Source of the DNA: Ewingella sp. CoE-038-23
GTDB lineage: Bacteria > Pseudomonadota > Gammaproteobacteria > Enterobacterales > Enterobacteriaceae
Assembly (NCBI RefSeq): GCF_040419245.1
Contig: NZ_JAZHOH010000001.1
Span: 4,030,001-4,094,000, forward strand
Direction: 5' to 3'
DNA length: 64,000 nucleotides
Each line of letters starts with the position of its first letter. Positions within the stretch are counted from its first letter, which is position 1. The position numbers were made by a program, and so were the translations under genes. Below, one piece after another: positions 26,246-35,278 of the stretch. The notes under the pieces were generated by a model, which saw only the letters and a program-made list of their open reading frames with translations, was not told the DNA's origin and searched no databases.

Positions 26246-26482
26246 TTATGGCAGGCGGCGCGAACGGTAGCGCGGCGTGTCGGGCTTCTTAAAGGCGCGA
26301 TAGACCCACACCACGGCAACGGCCAGCAGCAGCCACGGCAACATTTTTATAACAATAGCCACAAAGCCTCCCAGCATCATCACCGCAAAGGCCACCACCA
26401 GCGCAGCAATCATGCCCAGCAGCGAAATACCGGTCAGCATCAACATAAAGAAAAAGCCAAGCACAAAGAGAATTTCCAACAT
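26246..26482 (-). CDS. pspG: Envelope stress response protein PspG
   Basis: A 78-residue inner-membrane protein with two hydrophobic segments, colinear with E. coli PspG: ILFVLGFFFMLMLTGISLLG, AALVVAFAVMMLGGF, IKMLPWLLLAVAVVWVYRAF, then a basic tail. PspG is part of the phage-shock regulon that protects membrane integrity and proton-motive force. The ATG at 26482 has AAGGAGC. A sigma-54 promoter lies about 70 bases upstream, so PspF control is expected. The position between qorA and dusA is as in E. coli. Confidence 0.95.
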   Translation of the reverse strand: MLEILFVLGFFFMLMLTGISLLGMIAALVVAFAVMMLGGFVAIVIKMLPWLLLAVAVVWVYRAFKKPDTPRYRSRRLP

Positions 26483-26551
26483 CGCATGCTCCTTAATAAA
26501 CAGCGAAAACACGGAACAGCCTGACGAATGTCATCTGACTCTCCTAGCTAA

Positions 26552-26567
26552 TACAAGAAACATGCCA
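26552..26567 (-). promoter_or_regulatory. Sigma-54 promoter of pspG
   Basis: On the minus strand the sequence reads TGGCATGTTTCTTGTA. This has GG at -24 and TTGT at -12 with the correct ten-base spacing, against a consensus of TGGCAYRNNNNTTGCW. PspF sites would be expected just upstream, between here and the dusA end. Confidence 0.75.
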
Positions 26568-26610
26568 GAACGGCGGATAATTTATTGATTTGATTTTTAA
26601 GAAGAATTTA

Positions 26611-26638
26611 CGCCATCAGTTATTAGAGCTGATGGCGT
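26611..26638 (-). terminator. Hairpin after dusA
   Basis: CGCCATCAG (26611-26619) and CTGATGGCG (26630-26638) pair perfectly with a ten-base loop, 44 bases beyond the dusA stop. The T run is weak, so it may be an mRNA-end structure rather than a strong terminator. Confidence 0.55.
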
Positions 26639-26681
26639 GATAGTAAGAAAGGCTAATTTTTAGCGGATTTAACTAACAGAT

Positions 26682-27716
26682 TTAAGCTTGGCTGAGCGCC
26701 GCGTGCGGCTGAGTGACCAGCTGCAGCGCCTGCTCAACCACTTCAATACCTGAACCCGGCTTATGGGCGTTTTCGCTCAGGTGACGACGCCATTGGCGCG
26801 CGCCGGGCACGCTCTGGAAAATTCCCAGAATGTGCCGCGTCATGTGCCCCAGATAAGTGCCCTTCGCCAACTCCGCCTCAATGTACGGATACATGCTACG
26901 AATAACCTCCGGCGCCGTGCGCAGCGGGGCATCTGAGCCAAACAGCTCGCGGTCCACGTTCAGCAACATGCCAGGGTTTTGATAGGCTTCGCGCCCCACC
27001 ATCACGCCATCCATATGTTGCAAATGCGCCTTGGCTTCTTCCAGCGTTTTGATGCCGCCGTTAATCGCCATCGTCAGGTGCGGGAAGTCTTTTTTCAGCT
27101 GATATACGCGCGGGTAATCCAGCGGTGGGATCTCACGGTTCTCTTTCGGGCTGAGGCCAGACAACCAGGCTTTGCGGGCATGGATGATAAAGGTGTCGCA
27201 GCCGCCCTTCTCAGAGACTTGCTGAACGAAGTCGCAAAGGAACTCGTAGCTGTCTTGTTCGTCGATGCCAATACGCGTTTTTACCGTCACGGGAATGGAC
27301 ACCACGTCGCGCATGGCTTTGATGCAATCCGCCACCAGCGAGGCTTGCGCCATCAGGCAGGCACCGAACATGCCGTTTTGCACGCGGTCAGACGGGCAGC
27401 CAACGTTCAGGTTGATCTCGTCATAGCCGCGCTGTTCGGCAAGCTTGGCGCAGGTCGCCAAATCCGCAGGATTGCTGCCACCCAGTTGCAGCGCCACAGG
27501 GTGCTCCGCGTCACCAAATCCAAGGTAGTCGCCTTTGCCGTGAATGATCGCGCCGGTGGTAACCATTTCGGTGTATAGCAGCGTTTGGCCGGTCATTAAA
27601 CGATGGAAATGGCGGCAATGACGATCGGTCCAGTCGAGCATCGGCGCGACGGAAAAACGTTGAGCGGAGTAAGGCTTGGCGCTGGTTTGAGATGTGGCGT
27701 TTTGAGTTTCTGACAT
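26682..27716 (-). CDS. dusA: tRNA-dihydrouridine(20/20a) synthase
   Basis: A 344-residue FMN enzyme that reduces U20/U20a in the tRNA D-loop. It has the FMN-binding [19 protein letters not shown], the catalytic Cys in [18 protein letters not shown], the His/Lys region [16 protein letters not shown] and the phosphate loop [11 protein letters not shown] followed by [12 protein letters not shown]. Length is near the E. coli enzyme. A TATAAT-like hexamer is on the minus strand at 27787-27792. In E. coli the next upstream gene is zur; here the 12-kb sugar island lies in between. Confidence 0.97.
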   Translation of the reverse strand: MSETQNATSQTSAKPYSAQRFSVAPMLDWTDRHCRHFHRLMTGQTLLYTEMVTTGAIIHGKGDYLGFGDAEHPVALQLGGSNPADLATCAKLAEQRGYDEINLNVGCPSDRVQNGMFGACLMAQASLVADCIKAMRDVVSIPVTVKTRIGIDEQDSYEFLCDFVQQVSEKGGCDTFIIHARKAWLSGLSPKENREIPPLDYPRVYQLKKDFPHLTMAINGGIKTLEEAKAHLQHMDGVMVGREAYQNPGMLLNVDRELFGSDAPLRTAPEVIRSMYPYIEAELAKGTYLGHMTRHILGIFQSVPGARQWRRHLSENAHKPGSGIEVVEQALQLVTQPHAALSQA

Positions 27717-27814
27717 CGACCTGAGATTCGCTGAAGGTGTTCGGGCGCTCCCTCGAGCATCATTGGCCGAAGGAATGGAATCGCAGATTATATCACAGAA
27801 CGGCGATTCGGCAT

Positions 27815-27855
27815 CTCACGGGGTGCTCTGCCGCTAAAGGCAAAACCCCCGTGAG
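27815..27855. terminator. Hairpin at the end of the sugar operon
   Basis: CTCACGGGG (27815-27823) pairs perfectly with CCCCGTGAG (27847-27855) around a 23-base loop that itself contains TGCC/GGCA. It lies 34 bases past the stop of the MFS gene and upstream of dusA. No T run follows, so termination is a guess based on position. Confidence 0.5.
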
Positions 27856-27888
27856 CCATTTCAATAATCACTCTTACAGCAACGCGGT

Positions 27889-29319
27889 TTAGACGATCGC
27901 CTTGGTTGAAGCCCGCTCGGCCTTGCTCTGCCCCAGCTGTTGCTCCAACACTTCCAGTGAAACACCTTTGGTTTCAGGCACCTTGAGTTGCACGAAGGCC
28001 CATCCCGCCAGGCAAATCGCGCCATACATGAAGAAACTCCCCGCCGCGCCCAGCGCCACGTTGAGCAGCGGGAAGGTGTAAGTCAGGACAAAACAGGCGA
28101 CCCACAGCGCCAGCGTACAGGTCGCCATTGCCGTGCCTCGCACCCGATTGGGGAAGATTTCTGACAGCAAAACCCACGTCACCGGAGCCAGCGTTACCGC
28201 GTAAATCGCAATGGCGACCAGCACCAGGAGCAGAACCGGCAGCCCCATAATGCCAAAGGAATAGGCCATACCAATCAGCACGTAGATGATGGTCAGGCCC
28301 GCCGCGCCGTACTGCATCAGGCGGCGACGCCCAATGCGGTCCACCAGCGGCAGCGCCAGAAGTGTAAAGATCAGGTTGATCAGGCCGGTGGCCACAATGG
28401 ATTTCAGCGTGTCGTTGATGTCGAAGCCCGCCGAGGCGAAAATCTCCTGCGCGTAGTTGAAGATGACGTTAATCCCGCACCACTGCTGAAATACCGCCAG
28501 CACCACGCCCATCACCACGATAGGTCTAACTTTCGGCTGCCATAGGGCGGAGAGCGGCACTTGCTGGTTTTCCGACCCCAGCGAGTGGCGGATATCAGAG
28601 AGCGTCTGCTGCGCGTACTCCACCGAGCCAATGCGGCGCAGCACTTTTTCAGCCTGCGGATAGCGGTTTGCTTTCGCCAGCCAGCGCGGTGATTCCGGCA
28701 CCACGAACATCAGTAGCAGGAACAACACTGCAGGAATGCCTTCCGCGCCGAACATGTAGCGCCAGCCAACCTGCGCATTCCAGGTTTGCAGGATTTCAGC
28801 CTGTGTCGCCGCCGAAGCCACGGGTTCAGCAATCATCAGGTTGACCAGCTGCGCGGCAAGCACGCCGATAACAATGGTCAACTGATTGACGGCCACAAAG
28901 CGCCCGCGCTTCTCGGCTGGGCTGATCTCGGCGATATAAACCGGCGCGAGGGCCGAAGCCAGACCAATACCGACCCCGCCGACAATGCGCCAAAATACAA
29001 ACCAGTCGAAGTCGTTAGCCAGTGCAGTTCCCACGGCCGAGAGCGTAAAGGCAATCGCCGCGATAATCAGCGGCAGGCGGCGGCCAAAACGGTCTGACAG
29101 CCAGCCCGATACCATGGCCCCAAGGATACAGCCCACCAGCGCCGAGCTCATGGCCCAGCCGGAGGTGGCGGGGTCGGTAATATGGAAATAGGCCTCGTAG
29201 AACGGCTTCGCACCGCCAATCACCACCCAGTCGTAGCCAAACAGCAGCCCGCCACAGGCGGCAACCAGACAGATCATCCAGACATAGGGCATGTTCAGTG
29301 TTGTAGGATTTTTCATCAT
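27889..29319 (-). CDS. MFS sugar porter (GalP/XylE type)
   Basis: A 476-residue major-facilitator sugar:proton symporter with 12 predicted membrane helices. All sugar-porter hallmarks are present: GGLLFGYDWVVIGGAK in helix 1, GWLSDRFGRRLPL after helix 2, VYIAEISPAEKRGRFVAVNQ after helix 4, VPESPRWLAKANR in the central loop, LVDRIGRRRL after helix 8, and KVPETKGVSLEVLEQ at the end. QQWCGINVIFNYAQEIF matches the sugar-binding QQ segment of helix 7. The start has AGGAGC. It is the last gene of the minus-strand sugar operon and 8 bases behind the epimerase gene. The exact sugar is not evident. Confidence 0.92.
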   Translation of the reverse strand: MMKNPTTLNMPYVWMICLVAACGGLLFGYDWVVIGGAKPFYEAYFHITDPATSGWAMSSALVGCILGAMVSGWLSDRFGRRLPLIIAAIAFTLSAVGTALANDFDWFVFWRIVGGVGIGLASALAPVYIAEISPAEKRGRFVAVNQLTIVIGVLAAQLVNLMIAEPVASAATQAEILQTWNAQVGWRYMFGAEGIPAVLFLLLMFVVPESPRWLAKANRYPQAEKVLRRIGSVEYAQQTLSDIRHSLGSENQQVPLSALWQPKVRPIVVMGVVLAVFQQWCGINVIFNYAQEIFASAGFDINDTLKSIVATGLINLIFTLLALPLVDRIGRRRLMQYGAAGLTIIYVLIGMAYSFGIMGLPVLLLVLVAIAIYAVTLAPVTWVLLSEIFPNRVRGTAMATCTLALWVACFVLTYTFPLLNVALGAAGSFFMYGAICLAGWAFVQLKVPETKGVSLEVLEQQLGQSKAERASTKAIV

Positions 29320-29327
29320 TGCTGCTC

Positions 29328-30239
29328 CTAGCCCGTCGTCGTAGGAGTTAGGGTGCTTTCCGAAGTAAGCGTCATGGTTTGAGTAAGCGTTTCATGGGGT
29401 TCCAGCACCTTGAGGCCCCCTAAATCAGCCATGTTGTGGCCATTGGCGGCGTGACTCATCGGCTCGAAACAGAAGAAATCAAAGTCATAGCCGCGATCGA
29501 ACTTAGGGTCTGAGACGAAAACGAAATAGACCGGACAGGCTGGCTCCGTAGACAGACTTAGCTGCTGTTGATGACTCGGCCAGATAATGTTCGCCTGCCC
29601 ATCCCACCCCGAAAACCCGTTGTTCACCCAGCGGCGCGGCAAGGTTTTTGCCGTCGAGAACTGCACATCCTCGGGTAAGTCGGCCTGATGTTCACCCGCC
29701 AGCCACTGAGCCTCTTCCAGCCAATATCCTGCAGCATTGGCCTGAAGCAGGGTGTCCTCATCAAGAGGGAAATAGGGGTGCCAGCCAAGGCCAAAGGGCA
29801 TCGCCACTTTGCCCAGATTCGTGACACTGAGCGTCACCTCAAGCTGATTATCCACCAGCTCAAATCGCTGCAAAGCGCGATACTGATAAGCTCCGTGATG
29901 ATGGCTAAACTCCAACAGCAGGTGCCAATCATCATGTTCGGCGCAGCGCCACTCCTGTAACCAACCATCACCGTGCAAATAGTGGGCGTCCCAGTCGGTG
30001 TTGGGTTTTAACGGATAGCGCGTGCCGTCAAAGTCAAATTGGTTGCCGTTAACCCGATTACCAAAAGGCACCAGCGGGAAACAGCCGGATTGCAGCGGCG
30101 GCGTATCGGGGGAGACTTTTGCTGGTCGCAACAATGGCAGGTCGGCTCCGTTGCAATGTGCCACCAGCTGGATGATGCTGCCGCCATGAGTAGACACCTT
30201 AAGGGAAAGCTGTGGATTGGTTAGCGTAAACAGAGACAT
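29328..30239 (-). CDS. Aldose 1-epimerase family protein
   Basis: A 303-residue galactose-mutarotase-fold protein. Residues expected of active mutarotases are visible: PLVPFGNRVNGNQF, HGDGWLQEW (first His), FGLGWHPYFPL (second His), and FFCFEPMSHAANG with the Glu base. These enzymes interconvert anomers of free aldoses, so that an imported sugar is presented in the form a dehydrogenase or kinase needs. The gene lies between the zinc dehydrogenase (18-base gap) and the MFS porter (8-base gap). Substrate sugar unknown; the C-terminus carries a Thr-rich tail. Confidence 0.9.
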   Translation of the reverse strand: MSLFTLTNPQLSLKVSTHGGSIIQLVAHCNGADLPLLRPAKVSPDTPPLQSGCFPLVPFGNRVNGNQFDFDGTRYPLKPNTDWDAHYLHGDGWLQEWRCAEHDDWHLLLEFSHHHGAYQYRALQRFELVDNQLEVTLSVTNLGKVAMPFGLGWHPYFPLDEDTLLQANAAGYWLEEAQWLAGEHQADLPEDVQFSTAKTLPRRWVNNGFSGWDGQANIIWPSHQQQLSLSTEPACPVYFVFVSDPKFDRGYDFDFFCFEPMSHAANGHNMADLGGLKVLEPHETLTQTMTLTSESTLTPTTTG

Positions 30240-30257
30240 AGCGCGCTCCTCGAAGGG

Positions 30258-31319
30258 TTAATCGGCGAAGTTGATGACAACTTTGCCGCATTTGCCACTG
30301 GCCATTAGCGCATAGGCCTCGCCCGCCTGTTCCAGCGTGAAACGGTGGGTAATGGCGCTTTGCGGCCGCATCTTCCAGTCGTGTAAATCGCCACAGCATT
30401 TCTCCATGTTGTAGAGGCTGGTGACCCACGAGCCGATGATCTGCCGCTGGTGGTGCATTAGGTCGGCGCTGACTTCAAATTCGACTTTGCCGGTTTCGCC
30501 GATATAGACCACGCGCCCCCAGTCGGCGGTCGCTTGCAAGGCCAGCAAGCGGCCTTGGGCATTGCCGGAGCAGTCCAGCGCGACATCAGCCCCGCCCCTC
30601 GTCAGCTCGACAATAGAAGGGATCAGGCTGTCCCCGCTGGCTAAAAAGCCGTGATCCATCAAGCCGAGCTTTTTGGCGGTCGCCAGACGCTCAGGCTGAA
30701 CGTCAACGCCAATGACGCGCTTGGCACCCCGGCCTTTGGCTAGCATCATCGCCATCATGCCCACCGGGCCAAGTCCGACGACGAGCACGTTATCGCTACC
30801 CGAGACATTGCCGCGCAGGATGCCTTCATAGGCCGTCCCGACGCCGCAGGAGATGAATGCGCCATCTTCGTAGCTCAGGGAGTCCGGCAGGTGAATCAGG
30901 TCTTTCTCTTCCGCCAGCAGATATTCAGCATGCCCGCCATCGCGCTGCCAGCCGTAAGCCGCCTTGCCCTCGCCGGTGCAGGAGATAGGGAAACCTTTGC
31001 GGCAGTTGGGGCAGAAGCCACAGCCAGAAATGTGGTAAACCAGCACGCGGTCAGCCTCTTTGAAGTGGCGGCACCCGGCCCCCAGACTGACAATTTGGCC
31101 GCAAGGTTCGTGGCCATTAATAAAGCCCTGATAAAGAGGTTTATCCGGCGCGGCGGCGGTCGCCCGATGCTGGTGATAAATATAATGAACGTCGCTGCCG
31201 CAAATTCCCGACGATTTCATTTTTATTAACACCTGTCCGATCCCCGGCGTTGGGATCGCCACTTCTCTTAATTCGGCAGTAGAGTTTCCCGGTAAATAAG
31301 CCGCCAACATGGTTTTCAT
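30258..31319 (-). CDS. Zinc-dependent alcohol/polyol dehydrogenase (MDR family)
   Basis: A 353-residue medium-chain dehydrogenase. Catalytic zinc ligands are present in GICGSDVHYIY and INGHEPCGQIV (Cys, His-Glu), and the structural zinc is held by the four cysteines of SGCGFCPNCRKGFPISC. The Rossmann motif is VVGLGPVGMMAMMLAKGRGA and a DVQP acidic residue suggests NAD. Similar proteins include sorbitol and L-threonine dehydrogenases. In this operon it probably oxidises the imported sugar or a polyol derived from it. The ATG at 31319 has GAGAGGAAT upstream; the ATG five codons earlier overlaps that site. Confidence 0.9.
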   Translation of the reverse strand: MKTMLAAYLPGNSTAELREVAIPTPGIGQVLIKMKSSGICGSDVHYIYHQHRATAAAPDKPLYQGFINGHEPCGQIVSLGAGCRHFKEADRVLVYHISGCGFCPNCRKGFPISCTGEGKAAYGWQRDGGHAEYLLAEEKDLIHLPDSLSYEDGAFISCGVGTAYEGILRGNVSGSDNVLVVGLGPVGMMAMMLAKGRGAKRVIGVDVQPERLATAKKLGLMDHGFLASGDSLIPSIVELTRGGADVALDCSGNAQGRLLALQATADWGRVVYIGETGKVEFEVSADLMHHQRQIIGSWVTSLYNMEKCCGDLHDWKMRPQSAITHRFTLEQAGEAYALMASGKCGKVVINFAD

Positions 31320-31408
31320 ATTATTCCTCTCCATAAATTTGAAAATTGTTCATTTTCTTTTTGCCATCACGCCTCGCGAAGATTGTTTGCAAGGCGCAAA
31401 GGTGCAGA

Positions 31409-32413
31409 TTATTTTTTCGAGCGAACTCGACTATTTCGCTGAGTCAGAAGAATGTTTGCCAGCACGGCGACGACGATAATTACGCCGCGCACCACTTGCT
31501 GGAAGAAGGAGTTAATCCCCAGCAGCACCAATCCATTGCCAATCAGCGTGATAACCAGAACCCCGAGCAAGGTGCCAAGCAGCGAGCCTCGGCCGCCGGA
31601 CAGCGCCGTGCCGCCCACCACCACCGCCGCGATAACGTCAAATTCCAAGCCATTGGCCGCCCCGGCGTTGCCTGAACCCAGACGCGCCGCGAGTAAGATC
31701 CCGGTGACGGCGGCCAACAGGCCGGAGAGCGTGAAGATGAGCACCCGCACGCGTTTGACATTGATGCCGCACAGCTGCGCCGCCGAGGCGTTACCGCCCA
31801 CGGCATATACCGAGCGTCCAAAGGCCGTTTTGCGGCTGACAAACAGGAATACGGCGAATAAAATCAGCATGATAAGCGCCGAGACAGGAATACCTGCCAC
31901 CTGCCCGCCCAGCCAGTCGAGCACGTCATTTTCGTCTATCGGCACTGGCAGGGCGTCGGTCATAAACAGGCCAAGCCCGCGCAGCGCGCTCCACAGGCCC
32001 AGCGTCGCCACAAAACTCGGCACGTTAAACCATCCGCGCAAGAAGCCCGCCAGAGTGCCAAAAGCCGCGCCAAGGATCAGCACCAGAACCAGCGACGCCG
32101 CCAGCGGCACCTGCGCCTGCATCAGATAGGCCAGACAGACTGAGACAAAAGCCACCGTCGGCCCGACGCTGACATCGATTTCACCGGCGATGATCACCAG
32201 CGTCATGGCCCACGCCGCAATGCCGATAGTCGCGGCATCGCGCAGCACATTCATCTGGTTACTGAGCGAAATAAAACCCGGCGCGTAAATTGAAAACACC
32301 AGATAGAGCAGAGCAATAACCACTAATAAGCCAATGGCATTAATATTCGCCGAAATAAAGGCGCGGCGGGATTCACCTTTTTCTTGTTGATAAGATAATG
32401 TCGTCATGGTCAT
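31409..32413 (-). CDS. Sugar ABC transporter permease (RbsC type)
   Basis: A 334-residue inner-membrane permease of the BPD_transp_2 (RbsC, AraH, XylH) family with about ten helices. It has the family loop MTLVIIAGEIDVSVGPTVAF, FNVPSFVATLGLWSALRGL, FGRSVYAVGGNASAAQLCGI (coupling loop to the ATPase) and VVVGGTALSGGRGS. The ATG at 32413 follows GGAG by seven bases. It is the membrane part of the importer formed with the two genes upstream. The gap to the ATPase gene is 164 bases and contains a hairpin. Confidence 0.92.
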   Translation of the reverse strand: MTMTTLSYQQEKGESRRAFISANINAIGLLVVIALLYLVFSIYAPGFISLSNQMNVLRDAATIGIAAWAMTLVIIAGEIDVSVGPTVAFVSVCLAYLMQAQVPLAASLVLVLILGAAFGTLAGFLRGWFNVPSFVATLGLWSALRGLGLFMTDALPVPIDENDVLDWLGGQVAGIPVSALIMLILFAVFLFVSRKTAFGRSVYAVGGNASAAQLCGINVKRVRVLIFTLSGLLAAVTGILLAARLGSGNAGAANGLEFDVIAAVVVGGTALSGGRGSLLGTLLGVLVITLIGNGLVLLGINSFFQQVVRGVIIVVAVLANILLTQRNSRVRSKK

Positions 32414-32547
32414 TTCATTACTCCACACTATTTCCCGGCATCGAAATAAAAGCCCGGAAACGAAAGCCATCATTTACCGGTAACGGAGAGGCTCTTGCTC
32501 GCCAGCGTTTATTTGAGCCCCTCGCTATCGCCCTGATTTATATTTTT

Positions 32548-32575
32548 AGCCGCAGGTTTTATTCACTCCGCGGCT
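32548..32575 (-). other. Intercistronic hairpin after the ABC ATPase gene
   Basis: AGCCGC (32548-32553) and GCGGCT (32570-32575) form a six-base stem in the 164-base gap between ATPase and permease genes. It directly follows the ATPase stop and could set message stability. Evidence is structural only. Confidence 0.4.
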
Positions 32576-32577
32576 AT

Positions 32578-34119
32578 TTAATGTGACGCTAGTATTTCCG
32601 CCATTAACTCTTCGGTACTCACAGGTGAGGTTAGAGTTCGGGTCAGCGTGCCCTGCTGCAACAGCAAAATTCGGTCGCAAACCAGTGGCAGTTCCTCAAC
32701 TTCACTTGAGACAAAGATGATGCTTTTGCCTTCGGCGGCCAGTTGGCGAACTATCTGATAAATCTGGTTTTTAGCTTCTACATCCACCCCGCGCGTTGGC
32801 TCATCAAGCAAAAGCACGCGGCTTTCGGCATAGACCCAGCGGCCAATCACCACTTTCTGCTGGTTGCCGCCGGAGAGCGTGCCGATTGGCGTCGTGGTGC
32901 TGGCGGCCTTCACCCGCATTCTGGCGATAATGTCCTGGGTGTATTGGCGAATGTCGGCCCACTGCAAAACGCCCAGTCGGCTGACGCGATGGCGGTTGGT
33001 CATCACGGTATTTTCATCCACTCCGAGCAGCGGCATGATGCCCGCCTCTTTGCGGTTTTCCGGCGTGTACCCCAATCCGTGGGCCAGCATGCGGGCATAG
33101 GTCGGTTTGTGTATCCGCGCGCCGTCGATTTCCACTTCGCCTTCGCTGTAACTGTCCAGACCCGCCAAGGCTTTGAGCAGTTCTGTTCTGCCCGACCCCA
33201 GCAGCCCGGCAATGCCCAGCACCTCGCCTTGCAGCAGGTCGAAATTGATGTCGTGAAGTTTGGGTGGCAGATTCATGCCGCGAACCGACAACACGGGTTT
33301 TCCGCCTTGCGGTTGAGTGACTTGGTTGTCGCGATGCCCGCTGTGACCCAGCATCAGCGCGACAATCTCTTCGGTGGAGGCGTCGGCCAAACGGACATTT
33401 CCCGCCACTTTACCGTCACGCATGATGGTGGCGCTGGAAGCCAGACGGCGGATTTCATTCATTCGGTGGCTAACATAAATAACCGCGATGCCGACTTCAG
33501 CCATTGCCTGAACGGCGGCAATCACCAGTTCGACTTCGTTGGAAGCCAGAGAACTGGTGGGTTCGTCGAGGATAACCACCTGCGGATGGCCCTTCATAAC
33601 GCGGGCGATTTCAACCAGTTGCTTCTGCGCCGGGCTAAGGTTTTCAACCCGCAGCAGCGGGTCGATATCCACACCGAGATGCCCAAGGCAGTGCCGCGCC
33701 TGTTCCAACATCTTCTTGGCGTCGAGCATGCCGCCGCTGCGCGGCCACTCGCCGAGATAGAGGTTTTCCGCCACGCTGAGGCCGTCCACCAGACTCAGCT
33801 CCTGATACACCGCGCGCACGCCTAATTCCGCCGCGCGGCGAGTAAGCTGGGCATCGCTGCCGGAAAGGGTCTGCCCGCCTAACATCACGGTTCCTCGATC
33901 CGGCTTTTCACTGCCGGTGAGCAGGCGAATTAATGTCGATTTCCCGGCACCGTTTTTACCCAACAGGGCGCGGATCTCGCCGCGCTTTAGTGTGAAATCC
34001 ACATTCTCCAGCGCAATCACGCCCGGATACTCTTTGTAGCCGCCACGGACCGCTGCGACACAATCCTTATCATCGCCAGACGTGGTCATGGTGTCTGTTG
34101 CCATTGCAAGTGCTGACAT
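32578..34119 (-). CDS. Sugar ABC transporter ATPase (RbsA type, two ABC domains)
   Basis: A 513-residue fused double ATPase. The first domain has Walker A LLGKNGAGKSTLIRLL, signature LSPAQKQLVEIARV and Walker B VVILDEPTSSL. The second has the degenerate Walker A GLLGSGRTELLKALAG, signature LSGGNQQKVVIGRWV and VLLLDEPTRGVDV. This is the exact pattern of RbsA/XylG/AraG. The first ~30 residues (MSALAMATDTMTTSGDDKDC) are an unusual Thr/Asp-rich extension and the true start may be further inside. It lies 14 bases behind the binding-protein gene. Confidence 0.93.
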   Translation of the reverse strand: MSALAMATDTMTTSGDDKDCVAAVRGGYKEYPGVIALENVDFTLKRGEIRALLGKNGAGKSTLIRLLTGSEKPDRGTVMLGGQTLSGSDAQLTRRAAELGVRAVYQELSLVDGLSVAENLYLGEWPRSGGMLDAKKMLEQARHCLGHLGVDIDPLLRVENLSPAQKQLVEIARVMKGHPQVVILDEPTSSLASNEVELVIAAVQAMAEVGIAVIYVSHRMNEIRRLASSATIMRDGKVAGNVRLADASTEEIVALMLGHSGHRDNQVTQPQGGKPVLSVRGMNLPPKLHDINFDLLQGEVLGIAGLLGSGRTELLKALAGLDSYSEGEVEIDGARIHKPTYARMLAHGLGYTPENRKEAGIMPLLGVDENTVMTNRHRVSRLGVLQWADIRQYTQDIIARMRVKAASTTTPIGTLSGGNQQKVVIGRWVYAESRVLLLDEPTRGVDVEAKNQIYQIVRQLAAEGKSIIFVSSEVEELPLVCDRILLLQQGTLTRTLTSPVSTEELMAEILASH

Positions 34120-34133
34120 AGTCGAACCCCAGA

Positions 34134-35120
34134 TTAAGGTAAGCCATCCTGATGGGTGTCCAGCCAGCCCTGTCCCTGAGCTGAGGTGGTGTAGAGGTCA
34201 ATCGGTACTTGAATGACTTTGTCCGCTGGCAGGGTTTTGTTGATGGCTTGCAGCGTTTTGGCAAACACCTGCTCGCCCATTTTCTTACCTGAGATATCCA
34301 CGACTGCCTTAAGCACCTGATTTTTATTCAGCTCTTGGGCGATTTCGGTGGTCATGTCGGAGCCAAACACCACGGTTTTCCCCACGCGATTCTGATTGCG
34401 CACGGCCTTCACAGCGCCAAGGCTCGCCCCGCCGGATTCACCAAAAATGGCGTCTAGGTCAGGCTGGGAAATCAGCAGTTTTTCACCCACTGAAATGGCT
34501 TTGTCGATGGCGGTTCCTTCCTGATTCGCCACGATACTCATGCCCGGCACTCGCTGCTTCAGCGCGGCTTCGAAGCCTTTACGGCGCTGGACGCACACTT
34601 CGAAGGCTTCGCAGTTAATCACCGCGATTTTCGGCGCAGTAATGTTGTTAGCGATAAAGTAGTCGGCGGCAGCATCACCCGCTTTGCGGCCAAACTCCAC
34701 CGGGTCGCCCACCAGATAGGCCGCGACATACTTCTGCACACCTTTGTCGCTAATGCAGGTGTTGTAGCAAACCACGGGGATCCCAGCCTCGCTGGCCCGC
34801 TGGATCGCCCGGCGACTGCCCTGTTCCGACACAGCGGAGAGCACGATGGCATCGACCTTGCGGGCAATCAGCGTGTCGATGAACGTGCTCTCTTTCGAGA
34901 TATCGCCCTGCGCGTTGGTTTCAATCAAATTCACTTTGTCGCCAGAGGCGTTGGCACTTTGCTGCACCCCGGCTTTTACTCCGGCGTAATAGCCTTGGGT
35001 ATCGAGATAGATGGCTCCGACGGTCAGCGCTTTCGCCGATTCGGCCTGCGCATGAGTGAGGGTGAATAAACCGGTCAGTAGGGCGGTAGTCAGAGCAATT
35101 CTTTTACAGTTGAACGGCAT
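34134..35120 (-). CDS. Periplasmic sugar-binding protein of the ABC importer
   Basis: A 328-residue Peripla_BP_4 (ribose/galactose-binding) protein. It opens with a signal peptide (CKRIALTTALLTGLFTLTHA then a QAES cleavage region). The mature part has VGAIYLDTQGYYAGVKAGVQ, ARKVDAIVLSAVSEQGSRRA, AGIPVVCYNT and VVFGSDMTTEIAQEL. It delivers the sugar to the RbsAC-type genes downstream. It lies 158 bases after the DUF5107 gene, behind a strong hairpin, so it may be expressed at a different level from that gene. Confidence 0.92.
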   Translation of the reverse strand: MPFNCKRIALTTALLTGLFTLTHAQAESAKALTVGAIYLDTQGYYAGVKAGVQQSANASGDKVNLIETNAQGDISKESTFIDTLIARKVDAIVLSAVSEQGSRRAIQRASEAGIPVVCYNTCISDKGVQKYVAAYLVGDPVEFGRKAGDAAADYFIANNITAPKIAVINCEAFEVCVQRRKGFEAALKQRVPGMSIVANQEGTAIDKAISVGEKLLISQPDLDAIFGESGGASLGAVKAVRNQNRVGKTVVFGSDMTTEIAQELNKNQVLKAVVDISGKKMGEQVFAKTLQAINKTLPADKVIQVPIDLYTTSAQGQGWLDTHQDGLP

Positions 35121-35216
35121 GATTCCTCCGGTATTCCTGGGTTGGCGTGATGTTCTGGTAAGGTTGGTGGCTAATTTATTGTTTTAGTTGTGAAGTAAAT
35201 GTTTTCGATGAGTTAA

Positions 35217-35250
35217 CACAGTGGGGATAAAGTAAATCATCCCCGCTGTG
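35217..35250 (-). terminator. Intercistronic hairpin between the DUF5107 and binding-protein genes
   Basis: CACAGTGGGGAT (35217-35228) pairs with ATCCCCGCTGTG (35239-35250) with one mismatch and a ten-base loop. No T run follows, so it is more likely a partial terminator or mRNA-end structure inside the operon than a full stop. Confidence 0.5.
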
Positions 35251-35278
35251 CAGTTATTCATCACGATCACGGATTAAA

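Noticed and set aside
26979-27578. 199-codon open frame opposite dusA
   Set aside because: dusA is unmistakable on the other strand; the antisense frame follows from codon bias.
32743-33825. 360-codon open frame on the plus strand opposite the ABC ATPase gene
   Set aside because: It is antisense to a gene with complete ABC motifs, has no ribosome site and encodes His/Gln-rich low-complexity sequence typical of a GC-rich shadow frame.
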